64,000 nucleotides of DNA from Williamsia muralis (GTDB lineage: Bacteria > Actinomycetota > Actinomycetes > Mycobacteriales > Mycobacteriaceae): positions 62,001 through 126,000 of the forward strand of contig NZ_PEBD01000004.1 in assembly GCF_002735905.1 (NCBI RefSeq), given 5' to 3'. Below the pieces are notes generated by a model that was not told the DNA's origin, did no database searches, and worked only from the letters and a program-made list of their open reading frames with translations. Position numbers and translations under genes: made by a program. Below are positions 52,369 through 61,272 of the stretch, piece after piece; within the stretch, counting starts at the first letter, position 1; each line of letters begins with the position of its first letter.

Positions 52369-54093
52369 ATGGAACTGCTGCTTCTGGTACTTCTCGGCGC
52401 GGTTGTCGTCACGGCCTTCGCGGATCGTCGCGGAATGCAGCCCGCGCTCATCATTCTGGTGGTCGGACTCCTGGTGTCTTTCATCCCCGGTCTGCCCCGG
52501 GTGGAGCTGGAGTCCGACATCCTGCTGACGGTGGTGTTGCCGCCATTGCTCTATTCGGCGGCGCTGAACTTCTCGTTCCCGAGCTTCCTGCGCAACATCA
52601 AACCGATCCTCGGTCTCGGAGTGGCGATGGTGGTGGTCACGGCGTTCGCGGTGGGAGCCGTTGCCACGGTCGCCATTCCGGAGTTCACCTTCCTTCTCGC
52701 ACTGTTGCTCGGGGCCATCGTCGCCCCACCCGACGCCGTGACGGCCGTCGCGATCGGCCGCAAACTGGGCCTGCCGAAGCGGGTGATGGCCATCTTGACC
52801 GGCGAGTCCCTGGTGAACGACGCAGCCGCGTTGTCGTTGTTCGCGATCGCCGTGTCGCAGATCGCTCACACCCACGCGTTCATCGGGAATCCGTTGCTGC
52901 TCTTCAGCTACAGCGCGGTGCTCGGGCCCGTCGTCGGAATCGTCATCGGGTTCGGCACCCTGTGGATCCGGCGTCACCTGCAGAACCCGGCGCTCGAAAC
53001 GGTTCTCGGCTTCACCGTCCCCTTCGCGGCTTTTGTTGCCGCCGAACACATCCACGCGTCCGGGGTGCTCGCGGTGGTGATCGCCGGATTCGTGGTCGGG
53101 TCGGGTTCGGTTCATGCCGGCTACCAGACTCGTCTGCAGGAGCGCTATGTGTGGAACTCGGTGGATGTGCTCCTGGAAGCATTTGTGTTCGCCTACATAG
53201 GTTTACAGCTCAGGTTCATCATCGACGAGCTACGAGAGGCGCGTGAGTCGCTCGTCGGGGTGGCGGTGGCCTCGGTTGTTGTCCTGCTCGTGGTGCTTGT
53301 CATCCGCCCGTTCGCCGTGTTCCTCATGTTCGGCCGGGGCTTGCTGCAACGGCACGTCGAGAAGACGGTCAGCTCGTCGCAGATCGCTGCGGGCCCTCGC
53401 GTTCCGCGACGGATCAGTGAGTCGGGTGGAGATCCGACCGCAAAGCGTGAGAAGAAGCGGCCGGCCGCCGTCAAACGCCTGACCGCGTCGATGGACAAGC
53501 GAACGCTGACCTTCCAAGAGAGCCTGGTGGTGTCGTGGACGGGCATGCGCGGTGTGGTGACGTTGGCAGCCGCGTCCGGCATCCCGGCGACCCTGGAATC
53601 GGGGGAACCGTTTCCGGAGCGTGCTGCGATCCAGGCGATCGCCTTTGTGGTCGCGGTGGGCACCATCTTGATCCAGGGCACCAGCCTGCCCTGGCTCATC
53701 GCGCGCCTGCATCTGCATTCCGAGGAGGAAGAGCAGTACGCAGCTCGCGAGACCTCGAAGGCCGAGAGCATCGTGCACTTCGCCGGAGATGGGGTGATCG
53801 AGGACTTCGTGGCCGAACCGCCCACCACCCTGGATGCGAAGACGGTCGAGTTCATCCGGTCGACCGTCGCGCGCCAGGTGCGCGATGCCGAGGAGATGCC
53901 CGATCCCGAAGCGCACACCGAACGCGCAGAGACGTTCGCCAAGCTTTACCGGGAGGTGCTGGCGGCGCAGCGTCATGCCCTGATCGCCAGCCGCGATGCC
54001 GGCGAGGTGGACGACGAAGCCGTCCGCGCGATGCTCGAACGGCTCGATCTGCAGGAAGCCGGCCTGTCGGCGAGGCTCGAAAGCCGCCTCTGA
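52369..54093 (+). CDS. Na+/H+ antiporter (CPA1 family)
   Basis: A 574-residue membrane protein. About 12 helices occupy residues 1-400, and the ion-binding Asp-pair region is in LTGESLVNDAAALSLF; other CPA1 segments are PDAVTAVAIGRKLGLPKRVMAI and VVSWTGMRGVVTLAAASGIP. A hydrophilic loop at about 340-385 and an acidic cytoplasmic C-terminal domain (about 450-574) follow. It exchanges protons for Na+ or another monovalent cation. No ribosome-binding site precedes the ATG, but CAGAAT ends 7 nt before it, suggesting a leaderless transcript. Confidence 0.9.
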   Translation: MELLLLVLLGAVVVTAFADRRGMQPALIILVVGLLVSFIPGLPRVELESDILLTVVLPPLLYSAALNFSFPSFLRNIKPILGLGVAMVVVTAFAVGAVATVAIPEFTFLLALLLGAIVAPPDAVTAVAIGRKLGLPKRVMAILTGESLVNDAAALSLFAIAVSQIAHTHAFIGNPLLLFSYSAVLGPVVGIVIGFGTLWIRRHLQNPALETVLGFTVPFAAFVAAEHIHASGVLAVVIAGFVVGSGSVHAGYQTRLQERYVWNSVDVLLEAFVFAYIGLQLRFIIDELREARESLVGVAVASVVVLLVVLVIRPFAVFLMFGRGLLQRHVEKTVSSSQIAAGPRVPRRISESGGDPTAKREKKRPAAVKRLTASMDKRTLTFQESLVVSWTGMRGVVTLAAASGIPATLESGEPFPERAAIQAIAFVVAVGTILIQGTSLPWLIARLHLHSEEEEQYAARETSKAESIVHFAGDGVIEDFVAEPPTTLDAKTVEFIRSTVARQVRDAEEMPDPEAHTERAETFAKLYREVLAAQRHALIASRDAGEVDDEAVRAMLERLDLQEAGLSARLESRL

Positions 54094-54164
54094 CTTCCCG
54101 AAATGGTGGGTTCGGGTGAGGCTCACCTGGGCGAATGCTCACCCGAAGCCACCACTTTCGGAAG
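54094..54164. terminator. Long inverted repeat between nhaP-type gene and tRNA-Ser
   Basis: Arms of about 27 nt (54094-54120 starting CTTCCCGAAATGG; 54138-54164 ending TTTCGGAAG) pair with only one mismatch and two single-base bulges around a 17-nt loop. It starts at the antiporter stop and ends next to the tRNA 3' end, so it can terminate transcription from both sides. Confidence 0.7.
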
Positions 54165-54165
54165 T

Positions 54166-54254
54166 TGGCGGAGGATAGGGGATTCGAACCCCTGAGGGCT
54201 GTTAACCCAACCCGCGTTCCAGGCGAGCGCCATAGGCCACTAGGCGAATCCTCC
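54166..54254 (-). tRNA. tRNA-Ser, anticodon GGA
   Basis: Minus-strand class II tRNA with acceptor GGAGGAT/ATCCTCC, discriminator G and encoded CCA. Anticodon stem CTCGC/GCGGG with loop CTGGAAC gives anticodon GGA (reads UCC/UCU). It has a long variable arm, and the T arm AGGGGTTCGAATCCCCT is intact. Confidence 0.95.
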
Positions 54255-54338
54255 GTGGGGGAGCTTACCGGTCGCGAGGTGACCTGCCAAAAACGGGCTG
54301 GTGAGGTGACCAGTTTCCGGCGCCGCGCACCGGGCGGC

Positions 54339-54344
54339 TACACT
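54339..54344 (+). promoter_or_regulatory. -10 box of the SRP RNA gene
   Basis: TACACT lies 7-8 nt before the predicted 5' end of the SRP RNA at 54352. No clear -35. Confidence 0.5.
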
Positions 54345-54351
54345 CGATCCC

Positions 54352-54437
54352 GGATCCCGCGCGGCGTGCATCCTGTGAACTCCCCCAGGGCCGGAAGGCA
54401 GCAAGGGTCAGCGGGCTCTCTCGGGTGCGCGGGGTCC
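54352..54437 (+). ncRNA. ffs: Small signal recognition particle RNA (4.5S type)
   Basis: The conserved Ffh-binding helix is visible: CCCCCAGG then GCCGGAAGGCAGCAAGGG (containing the GGAA tetraloop and symmetric loop), flanked by GTGAAC and CAGCGGG. The ends close as a long hairpin (GGATCCCGCGC with GCGCGGGGTCC). Length about 86 nt, the small bacterial form without Alu domain. Exact ends are estimated from pairing. It lies directly upstream of the aspartate aminotransferase gene. Confidence 0.88.
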
Positions 54438-54469
54438 CCTACTTTGTTCCCCAGCGAAGCGCGCGATGA

Positions 54470-55789
<1,320 letters not shown>

Positions 55790-55829
55790 CATCACGCAGG
55801 AACCCTCACTCGGTGATCGAGAAGGGCCG

Positions 55830-57182
55830 ATGCTCGAGAAAGGCGCACCCCGGTTGGGCATCGAGTCCGCTCCGCACGTCCGTTCGCAGGAGCGCACAGC
55901 AGTGACAAACGGCCCGGCGTTGCCGAGGCCTGCCGTTGTTGTCGCGGTGTCCCTCGCGCTCGGCCTGCTCGCGGTGTATCTGCAACATCTGGCCGTCCCG
56001 ATCAACACCCCGTATTGGGGAGTATTCGGTAACCAACTCGACCTGGCGGTGTATCGAGAAGGCGCCCAAGCGGTGCTCGACGGTGACCGCCTGTACGAGG
56101 CCAAACTCGTGGGCGTCATGGATTACACCTATGCGCCGGTATCGGTGATCCTGTTCATGCCCTTTGCGGCGATGTCTCTTGAACTCGCGCGGATCGTCTG
56201 GATGGTCGGCATCTTCGTCGCCCTCTATTTCTGTATCACTCTGAGCTTCAAAAGCCTGAGGTACCAGATCAATTGGTCGGTTCGGCTCTTTGCCTGCGCT
56301 CTTGTCCTGGTGAGCGCGCTGATGGAGCCGGTCCGCACCACCATGTGGTACGGCCAGATCAACGTGTTCCTCATGCTGCTCGTCCTCTGGGATCTCTTGC
56401 AGGGCAGACACAGTCGCATCCGCGGCCTCGGAGTGGGGATCGCTGCCGGGATCAAGCTGACGCCCTTGATCTTCGTGTTCTACCTCCTGATCAACCGCAA
56501 TTGGCGCGCAGTGTGGCTGGCGGGCGCGGGTTTTGCGGGCACCATCGCGCTCGGGTTCGCGGTGATGCCTCGTGATTCCTGGAAGTACTGGAGCGGGACG
56601 TTCATCGACTCCAAGCGGGTCGGTGCCCCCAACACCGTCGGCAATCAATCGATCCGGGGAGCGTTGGCGAACCTGTGGCAGACCGATGCCCCCAACCCGT
56701 TGGTGTGGATCACCCTGGCCGTTGCGGCGCTGGCGCTGGGGATGACAGCGGCCTCACTGGCTCATCGGGGCGGACATGAGCTGCTCGCCGTCACCCTTGT
56801 CGGTATGACGGGCACTGCGGTGTCGCCGATGTCGTGGGGACACCACTGGGTGTGGTTCGTCCCGGCCCTGGTGATCGGAATCCACCTGACGCTGCAGGCG
56901 CGGGGTGCGATGGCCACAGCGCTGGCGGCGACCGCAGTGGTCGCATTGCTGGCGACGACGTTCATCTGGCGCACCTACCGTTCGTATCCGGTGTTGCAGA
57001 TCGAACGGGTCCTGCCGGACGGCTACTTCACCGGGCTGTACCACAAGGTCGGCATCCCTGAGCTGCGCTGGTTCACCTACGACCCTTACAACTGGGTGTT
57101 CGTGGTGACAGCGGTGGCTGCCATCGTGTGTCTCACCAGCAGGCGCCGCGTCGAGGCTCCGGAGCCGGTCGCGGCGGGTTAG
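55830..57182 (+). CDS. GT87-type mannosyltransferase-like membrane protein
   Basis: A 450-residue polytopic protein with about 10-11 helices. The family (GT87, DUF2029) includes PimE and arabinofuranan/lipoarabinomannan mannosyltransferases of mycolate bacteria that use polyprenyl-phosphate-mannose outside the membrane. Signatures are NQLDLAVYREGAQAVLDGDRLYEA (with the catalytic-type Asp), TTMWYGQINVFLMLLVLWDLL, GIAAGIKLTPLIFVFYLLI, NQSIRGAL and SWGHHWVWFVPALV. ATG 55830 has AAGGG close by; GTG at 55902 is a shorter alternative. It lies beside a second gene with the same domain order. Confidence 0.82.
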   Translation: MLEKGAPRLGIESAPHVRSQERTAVTNGPALPRPAVVVAVSLALGLLAVYLQHLAVPINTPYWGVFGNQLDLAVYREGAQAVLDGDRLYEAKLVGVMDYTYAPVSVILFMPFAAMSLELARIVWMVGIFVALYFCITLSFKSLRYQINWSVRLFACALVLVSALMEPVRTTMWYGQINVFLMLLVLWDLLQGRHSRIRGLGVGIAAGIKLTPLIFVFYLLINRNWRAVWLAGAGFAGTIALGFAVMPRDSWKYWSGTFIDSKRVGAPNTVGNQSIRGALANLWQTDAPNPLVWITLAVAALALGMTAASLAHRGGHELLAVTLVGMTGTAVSPMSWGHHWVWFVPALVIGIHLTLQARGAMATALAATAVVALLATTFIWRTYRSYPVLQIERVLPDGYFTGLYHKVGIPELRWFTYDPYNWVFVVTAVAAIVCLTSRRRVEAPEPVAAG

Positions 57183-57212
57183 CATCCCTGCAGACGGGGT
57201 GAGGAGTGATGG

Positions 57213-58556
57213 GTGACAGCGGATCAAGTGCGCGCTGAGACAACGGACGACACGAGGCCACGGCAACGGTTTCCGAGTCACCCACTTCTGCTGATCGCGT
57301 TTGTGGTGGGCGCGGCCATTGCGCTGCTCGTGCAAGTCCGGTTCATTCCTCTGGACGCCCCCATCTTCGGGTTGTTCAAGAACCAGGTCGACCTCGACGT
57401 GTACCGCGCCGGGGCCCAGCACCTGTTGCACGGCCAGCAGCTCTACGACTTGCCGATGCTCCGTAACGGCCTGCTGTACACCTACACCCCGTTCTCGACC
57501 ATCGTCTTCCAGCCTTTCGGCTGGATGAGCGCCGAGATGGCCGTTGACGTCTGGAGTGGCCTCATCTTCGTCACCCTGTACTGGGTCATCGTGGCCTCGT
57601 TCCGGAGTCTGGGCTACGAGATGAGCTGGTCGCTCGCCATCGTGTCCGCGGCGATGGTGTGTGCGGTCACCTTGATGGAGCCGGTCCGCACCACGATCTG
57701 GTACGGGCAGATCAACGTCTTCTTGATGGCGATCGTCCTATGGGATCTGCTTCGGCCGGATGGCAGTCGGCTCAAGGGCGTCGGAGTCGGGATTGCGGCA
57801 GGGATCAAACTGACGCCGGCCTTCTTCGTCGTGTATCTCGCCATCACGCGACGGTGGCGTGCGGTGATGGTGGTGATCGCGACGTTCGGGGCGACAATCC
57901 TGATCGGATTCCTGGCGACGCCCCGGCAATCGTGGAATTACTGGACCGATCGGGTGGTCAACTCTGATCGGGTCGGTCCGACCGACGCCCCGAGCAACCA
58001 GTCGATCAAGGGGGCGCTGGCCACCGTGTTCGACACGACCACGCCCAGCAACATGCTGTGGATTGCGTGTTCTGCACTCGCGGTGGTCCTCGGGGTCGGC
58101 GCGGCCTGGCTTGCGCACCGTGCGGGCCAGGAGCTGCTCGCCCTGTGCCTGACCGGGATGACCACTGCCGCGGTGTCACCGTTCAGCTGGGGCCATCACT
58201 GGGTGTGGTTCGTACCCCTGCTGGCGTTCGCGATACACCTGCCCATCGCGGCGTGGCGGGCCGGCTCACGACCACTCGCCGGATTGTTGTGCCTTGCGCC
58301 CCCGGCGCTCGTCGCCACGGTGTTCATCTGGCGGAATTACCTCCCGGGCGGCGCTCTGGGTTTCAAACCCTTCTACGGCACCGGCATGTTCATGACGCCG
58401 TTCCCGGACTGGCTCCGATGGTTCTCTGCCGAGCCGTACCTGTGGGTATTCGGCGTAACCGCGGTGTTGTGCATCGCCGTCTGGGGTCCGGGCGAAGTCC
58501 GGGCCAGGGGTGCTGCCCGTAGCTCGAGGGCTTTGGCAGGTTCTCGGGCCGCCTGA
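57213..58556 (+). CDS. GT87-type mannosyltransferase-like membrane protein (paralogue)
   Basis: A 447-residue tandem paralogue of the preceding protein. It shares KNQVDLDVYRAGAQHLLHGQQLYDL, TTIWYGQINVFLMAIVLWDLL, GIAAGIKLTPAFFVVYLAI, NQSIKGALATVF and SWGHHWVWFVPLLAF in the same order. Outside these motifs the two differ, which implies an old duplication and probably different acceptor lipids or glycans. GTG at 57213 has GAGGAG about 8 nt upstream, and the gap to the first paralogue is 30 nt, so they are co-transcribed. The C-terminus is Ala/Arg/Ser-rich. Confidence 0.82.
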   Translation: MTADQVRAETTDDTRPRQRFPSHPLLLIAFVVGAAIALLVQVRFIPLDAPIFGLFKNQVDLDVYRAGAQHLLHGQQLYDLPMLRNGLLYTYTPFSTIVFQPFGWMSAEMAVDVWSGLIFVTLYWVIVASFRSLGYEMSWSLAIVSAAMVCAVTLMEPVRTTIWYGQINVFLMAIVLWDLLRPDGSRLKGVGVGIAAGIKLTPAFFVVYLAITRRWRAVMVVIATFGATILIGFLATPRQSWNYWTDRVVNSDRVGPTDAPSNQSIKGALATVFDTTTPSNMLWIACSALAVVLGVGAAWLAHRAGQELLALCLTGMTTAAVSPFSWGHHWVWFVPLLAFAIHLPIAAWRAGSRPLAGLLCLAPPALVATVFIWRNYLPGGALGFKPFYGTGMFMTPFPDWLRWFSAEPYLWVFGVTAVLCIAVWGPGEVRARGAARSSRALAGSRAA

Positions 58557-58833
58557 GCGCTCCCGGACTGGTTCGCATCTCGTCAGACGTCGGCTGCTCT
58601 GGAGCGGCCTGCGAACATTGCCACAAGTGTTGTGACATAGCCATATTCGGACGCTTCGTCGGGCCTGACTGCTCACAAAACCGCCCGCGAAGTCACATCC
58701 GGCCCCAAACCTGCGATTGATGTGCAAGCGAGCGCGGCCGGCAGCCGTCCGTTCGAGCTTCAATCCTCCCAGCACCTGCTGTTCGACGCCCGCTCGACCT
58801 CTACCGGGGACCACGAACGTCGGACCGCGCCGG

Positions 58834-58839
58834 TAGGCT
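58834..58839 (+). promoter_or_regulatory. -10 box of dnaX (leaderless)
   Basis: TAGGCT ends 7 nt before the GTG start at 58846, and there is no Shine-Dalgarno sequence. The 289-bp upstream gap (58557-58845) shows no other recognisable feature. Confidence 0.5.
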
Positions 58840-58845
58840 GCCACC

Positions 58846-61128
58846 GTGGCTCTCTACCGGACGTATCGACCCGCGACCTTTGCCGAGGTCGTCGGGCAGG
58901 AACATGTCACCGAGCCGCTCGGTCGCGCGCTCGACTCCGGCCGCATCAACCACGCGTATCTGTTCTCCGGTCCGCGTGGTTGCGGTAAGACCTCGTCGGC
59001 GCGCATCTTGGCCCGGTCGCTCAACTGTGAACAGGGGCCGACGTCCACCCCATGCGGGGTGTGTTCGTCATGTGTGGCCCTCGCCCCGGGTGGCCCCGGC
59101 AACCTCGACGTGATCGAACTCGACGCCGCCAGCCACGGTGGTGTCGAAGACACCCGCGAACTCCGCGATCAGGCCTTCTACGCGCCGGCGGAGTCGCGCT
59201 ATCGGGTGTTCATCATCGACGAGGCGCACATGGTGAGCAACGCCGGGTTCAACGCCTTGCTCAAGATCGTCGAGGAACCGCCCGAACACCTCATCTTCGT
59301 CTTCGCGACCACCGAGCCGGAGAAGGTGCTGCCCACCATCCGCTCGCGCACCCATCATTACCCGTTCCGCCTGTTGGCTCCGGCCGTGATGCGCACCCTG
59401 CTCGAACGCATCTGTGCCAGCGAGAAAGTCACGGTGGAGCCGCCGGTGTTCCCCCTGGTGATCCGTGCCGGCGGCGGCTCACCCCGTGATTCGCTCAGCG
59501 TCCTGGACCAGCTGCTGGCCGGGGCGTCGGCGGAGGGTGTCACCTACCAACGCGCACTGACCCTCCTCGGTGTCACCGATGTCGCGCTGATCGACGACGC
59601 CGTCAACGCCCTCGCAGACCATGACGGGGCGAAGCTGTTCGGAACCATCGAGTCGGTTGTCGATGCCGGCCACGACCCGCGCCGATTCGCTGTCGACCTC
59701 CTCGAACGGCTCCGCGACCTGATCCTGATGGACGCGGTACCCGACGCCGCCGAGCGTGGACTCGTGGAAGCGCCCGACGACCAGGTCGAGCGGATGACCG
59801 AGCAGGTGGCAAAGCTGGCGCCGGGAACGTTGGCGCGTTTCGCCGAGACCGTGCACGACGCGCTCGGTGAGATGCGGGGAACCACGTCGCCGCGGCTCCT
59901 GCTCGAGGTGATGTGTGCCCGGATGTTGCTTCCGGCGGCGTCCGACGCCGAGTCTGCGGTGCTGCAACGGATCGAGCGCATCGAGGCGCAGCTGGCGGGA
60001 GGCGCGGCGATTCCGGCTGCACCCCTCGGCTCGTCATCGGGAGGGGCGCCCGCGGAACCGCCTCCGAGCAAGTTCGTCCGAGCGTCACAGCGCAAGCAAT
60101 CCGAGGGCTCAGCCGAATCAACTTCTTCCGCACCCGCTTCGGCGGCGGTTCCCGCACCCGCGCCGATCCCGGCACCTGCGCCTGAACCCACCCCCTCGCC
60201 GGAACCGGCACCGAGCCCGGAACCGGCCCCGGCTTCCGAGCCCACCCCGACTCCGGAACCGGCCCCCGCGCCCGAACCCACCCCGACTCCGGAACCGGCC
60301 CCGGCGCCCCAGCCGACGCCATCCACGAAGTCGGCCCCTGCTCCCGAGCCGGCTGCAGCCCCCGAGCCGGTCGTCCGCACGCCCGAGCCGTCTGCCGGCC
60401 CCGCGGCCGAGTCGCCCGTCGACACAGCGCTGTCCGTCCCCGATGATGCGGACGTCCCACTACCGCCGGAACCCGACTACGAGCCCGAGCCGGAACCCGC
60501 TGTCGAGCCGGCTGCGGCGCCCGCCGAGCCTGACGCAGCTCCCGCCGCCGGAGGCCCGGATCTCGCTGCGGTGCAGGCGAAGTGGCAGGAAGTTCGCACC
60601 GAGGTCCGTACCGCCAACAAGGTCACCGAGGTGATGTTGTCCGGCGCCACGGTTCGCGGCGTCAACGGCACCACGCTTGTGCTCAGTCACGACTCCGCGC
60701 CGCTCGTGCAGCGGCTCAGCTCTCCGCATGCGGTCGAAGTTCTTACCGGAGCGATGTCGAAAGTCTTCGGTGGTAGCTGGGACATCTCGGTGCACGCGGC
60801 ATCGTCGCTGCCCGCAGACGCCGCCAAGCCCCAGGCCTCCGCGCCTGGGAGCACCCGCAAGCCCGAGGCCAAGGCGCCGTACGTCCGCCCGAGCCGCGGA
60901 GCGGGAGCCGCGAGCGCCTCGGGTGACGCGCCTGAACCGGAGCCCGAACCTGAACCTGAGCCGGTACAACCACCACCCGAGCCAGTTGACGACGAAGACC
61001 TCACCGATGCCGAACGCGACGAGATGATCGCCACGGCACGAGATTCCACGCCGGATCCGCGGCAGGATCCCGAACAGGTGGCAATCGAACTCCTTGCCAC
61101 CGAGCTGGGCGCCCGCCCGATCAGCTGA
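58846..61128 (+). CDS. dnaX: DNA polymerase III subunit gamma/tau
   Basis: A 760-residue clamp-loader ATPase. AAA+ motifs are Walker A GPRGCGKTSSARIL, the zinc knuckle CEQGPTSTPCGVCSSC, the DEAH-type Walker B IIDEAHMVS and sensor ATTEPEKVLPTIRSR. Domain III ends near residue 380. Then comes a region of about 180 residues built of Pro/Glu/Ala repeats (PEPAPAPEPTPT), and a C-terminal tau-like domain (ADLAAVQAKWQEVRTEVRTANKVTEVMLSGATV...) which usually binds the polymerase. The start is a GTG directly after a -10 box. I see no frameshift signal for a gamma-only product, as expected outside enterobacteria. Confidence 0.95.
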   Translation: MALYRTYRPATFAEVVGQEHVTEPLGRALDSGRINHAYLFSGPRGCGKTSSARILARSLNCEQGPTSTPCGVCSSCVALAPGGPGNLDVIELDAASHGGVEDTRELRDQAFYAPAESRYRVFIIDEAHMVSNAGFNALLKIVEEPPEHLIFVFATTEPEKVLPTIRSRTHHYPFRLLAPAVMRTLLERICASEKVTVEPPVFPLVIRAGGGSPRDSLSVLDQLLAGASAEGVTYQRALTLLGVTDVALIDDAVNALADHDGAKLFGTIESVVDAGHDPRRFAVDLLERLRDLILMDAVPDAAERGLVEAPDDQVERMTEQVAKLAPGTLARFAETVHDALGEMRGTTSPRLLLEVMCARMLLPAASDAESAVLQRIERIEAQLAGGAAIPAAPLGSSSGGAPAEPPPSKFVRASQRKQSEGSAESTSSAPASAAVPAPAPIPAPAPEPTPSPEPAPSPEPAPASEPTPTPEPAPAPEPTPTPEPAPAPQPTPSTKSAPAPEPAAAPEPVVRTPEPSAGPAAESPVDTALSVPDDADVPLPPEPDYEPEPEPAVEPAAAPAEPDAAPAAGGPDLAAVQAKWQEVRTEVRTANKVTEVMLSGATVRGVNGTTLVLSHDSAPLVQRLSSPHAVEVLTGAMSKVFGGSWDISVHAASSLPADAAKPQASAPGSTRKPEAKAPYVRPSRGAGAASASGDAPEPEPEPEPEPVQPPPEPVDDEDLTDAERDEMIATARDSTPDPRQDPEQVAIELLATELGARPIS
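60241..60310 (+). repeat. 36-bp direct repeat in the dnaX linker
   Basis: The unit beginning CCCACCCCGACTCCGGAACC occurs at 60241 and, nearly identical, at 60277. A related, shorter unit precedes it from about 60187. It encodes PTPTPEPAPAPE repeats in the Pro-rich linker of DnaX. Confidence 0.75.
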
Positions 61129-61169
61129 TCTTCGCGGCCGCGCTACGCGCGACACCGACCGGGTCCAAC

Positions 61170-61239
61170 AAATTCGCGCCACTTACCGGCGGACGCGCCG
61201 GTTGCAACTGGCGCGTCCGCCGGCAGCCGGCGCGAATTT
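61170..61239. terminator. Nested palindromic terminator between dnaX and the Cfa-like gene
   Basis: The outer stem AAATTCGCGCC / GGCGCGAATTT (61170-61180, 61229-61239) encloses a 38-nt palindrome (61186-61223). The two halves of that palindrome differ by a single base pair. It ends in a short T-run on both strands and lies between convergent genes, so it acts in both directions. Confidence 0.82.
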
Positions 61240-61272
61240 TCGGGCAGCAGGGAATCGGAGGGCCAGGTCAGA

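Noticed and set aside
53230-54126. 298-codon minus-strand frame opposite the antiporter
   Set aside because: It is antisense to membrane helices and conserved CPA1 motifs; no independent evidence.
54166-54254. Genomic island or prophage at tRNA-Ser(GGA)
   Set aside because: No integrase, no duplicated tRNA 3' end and no change of gene type or composition on either side.
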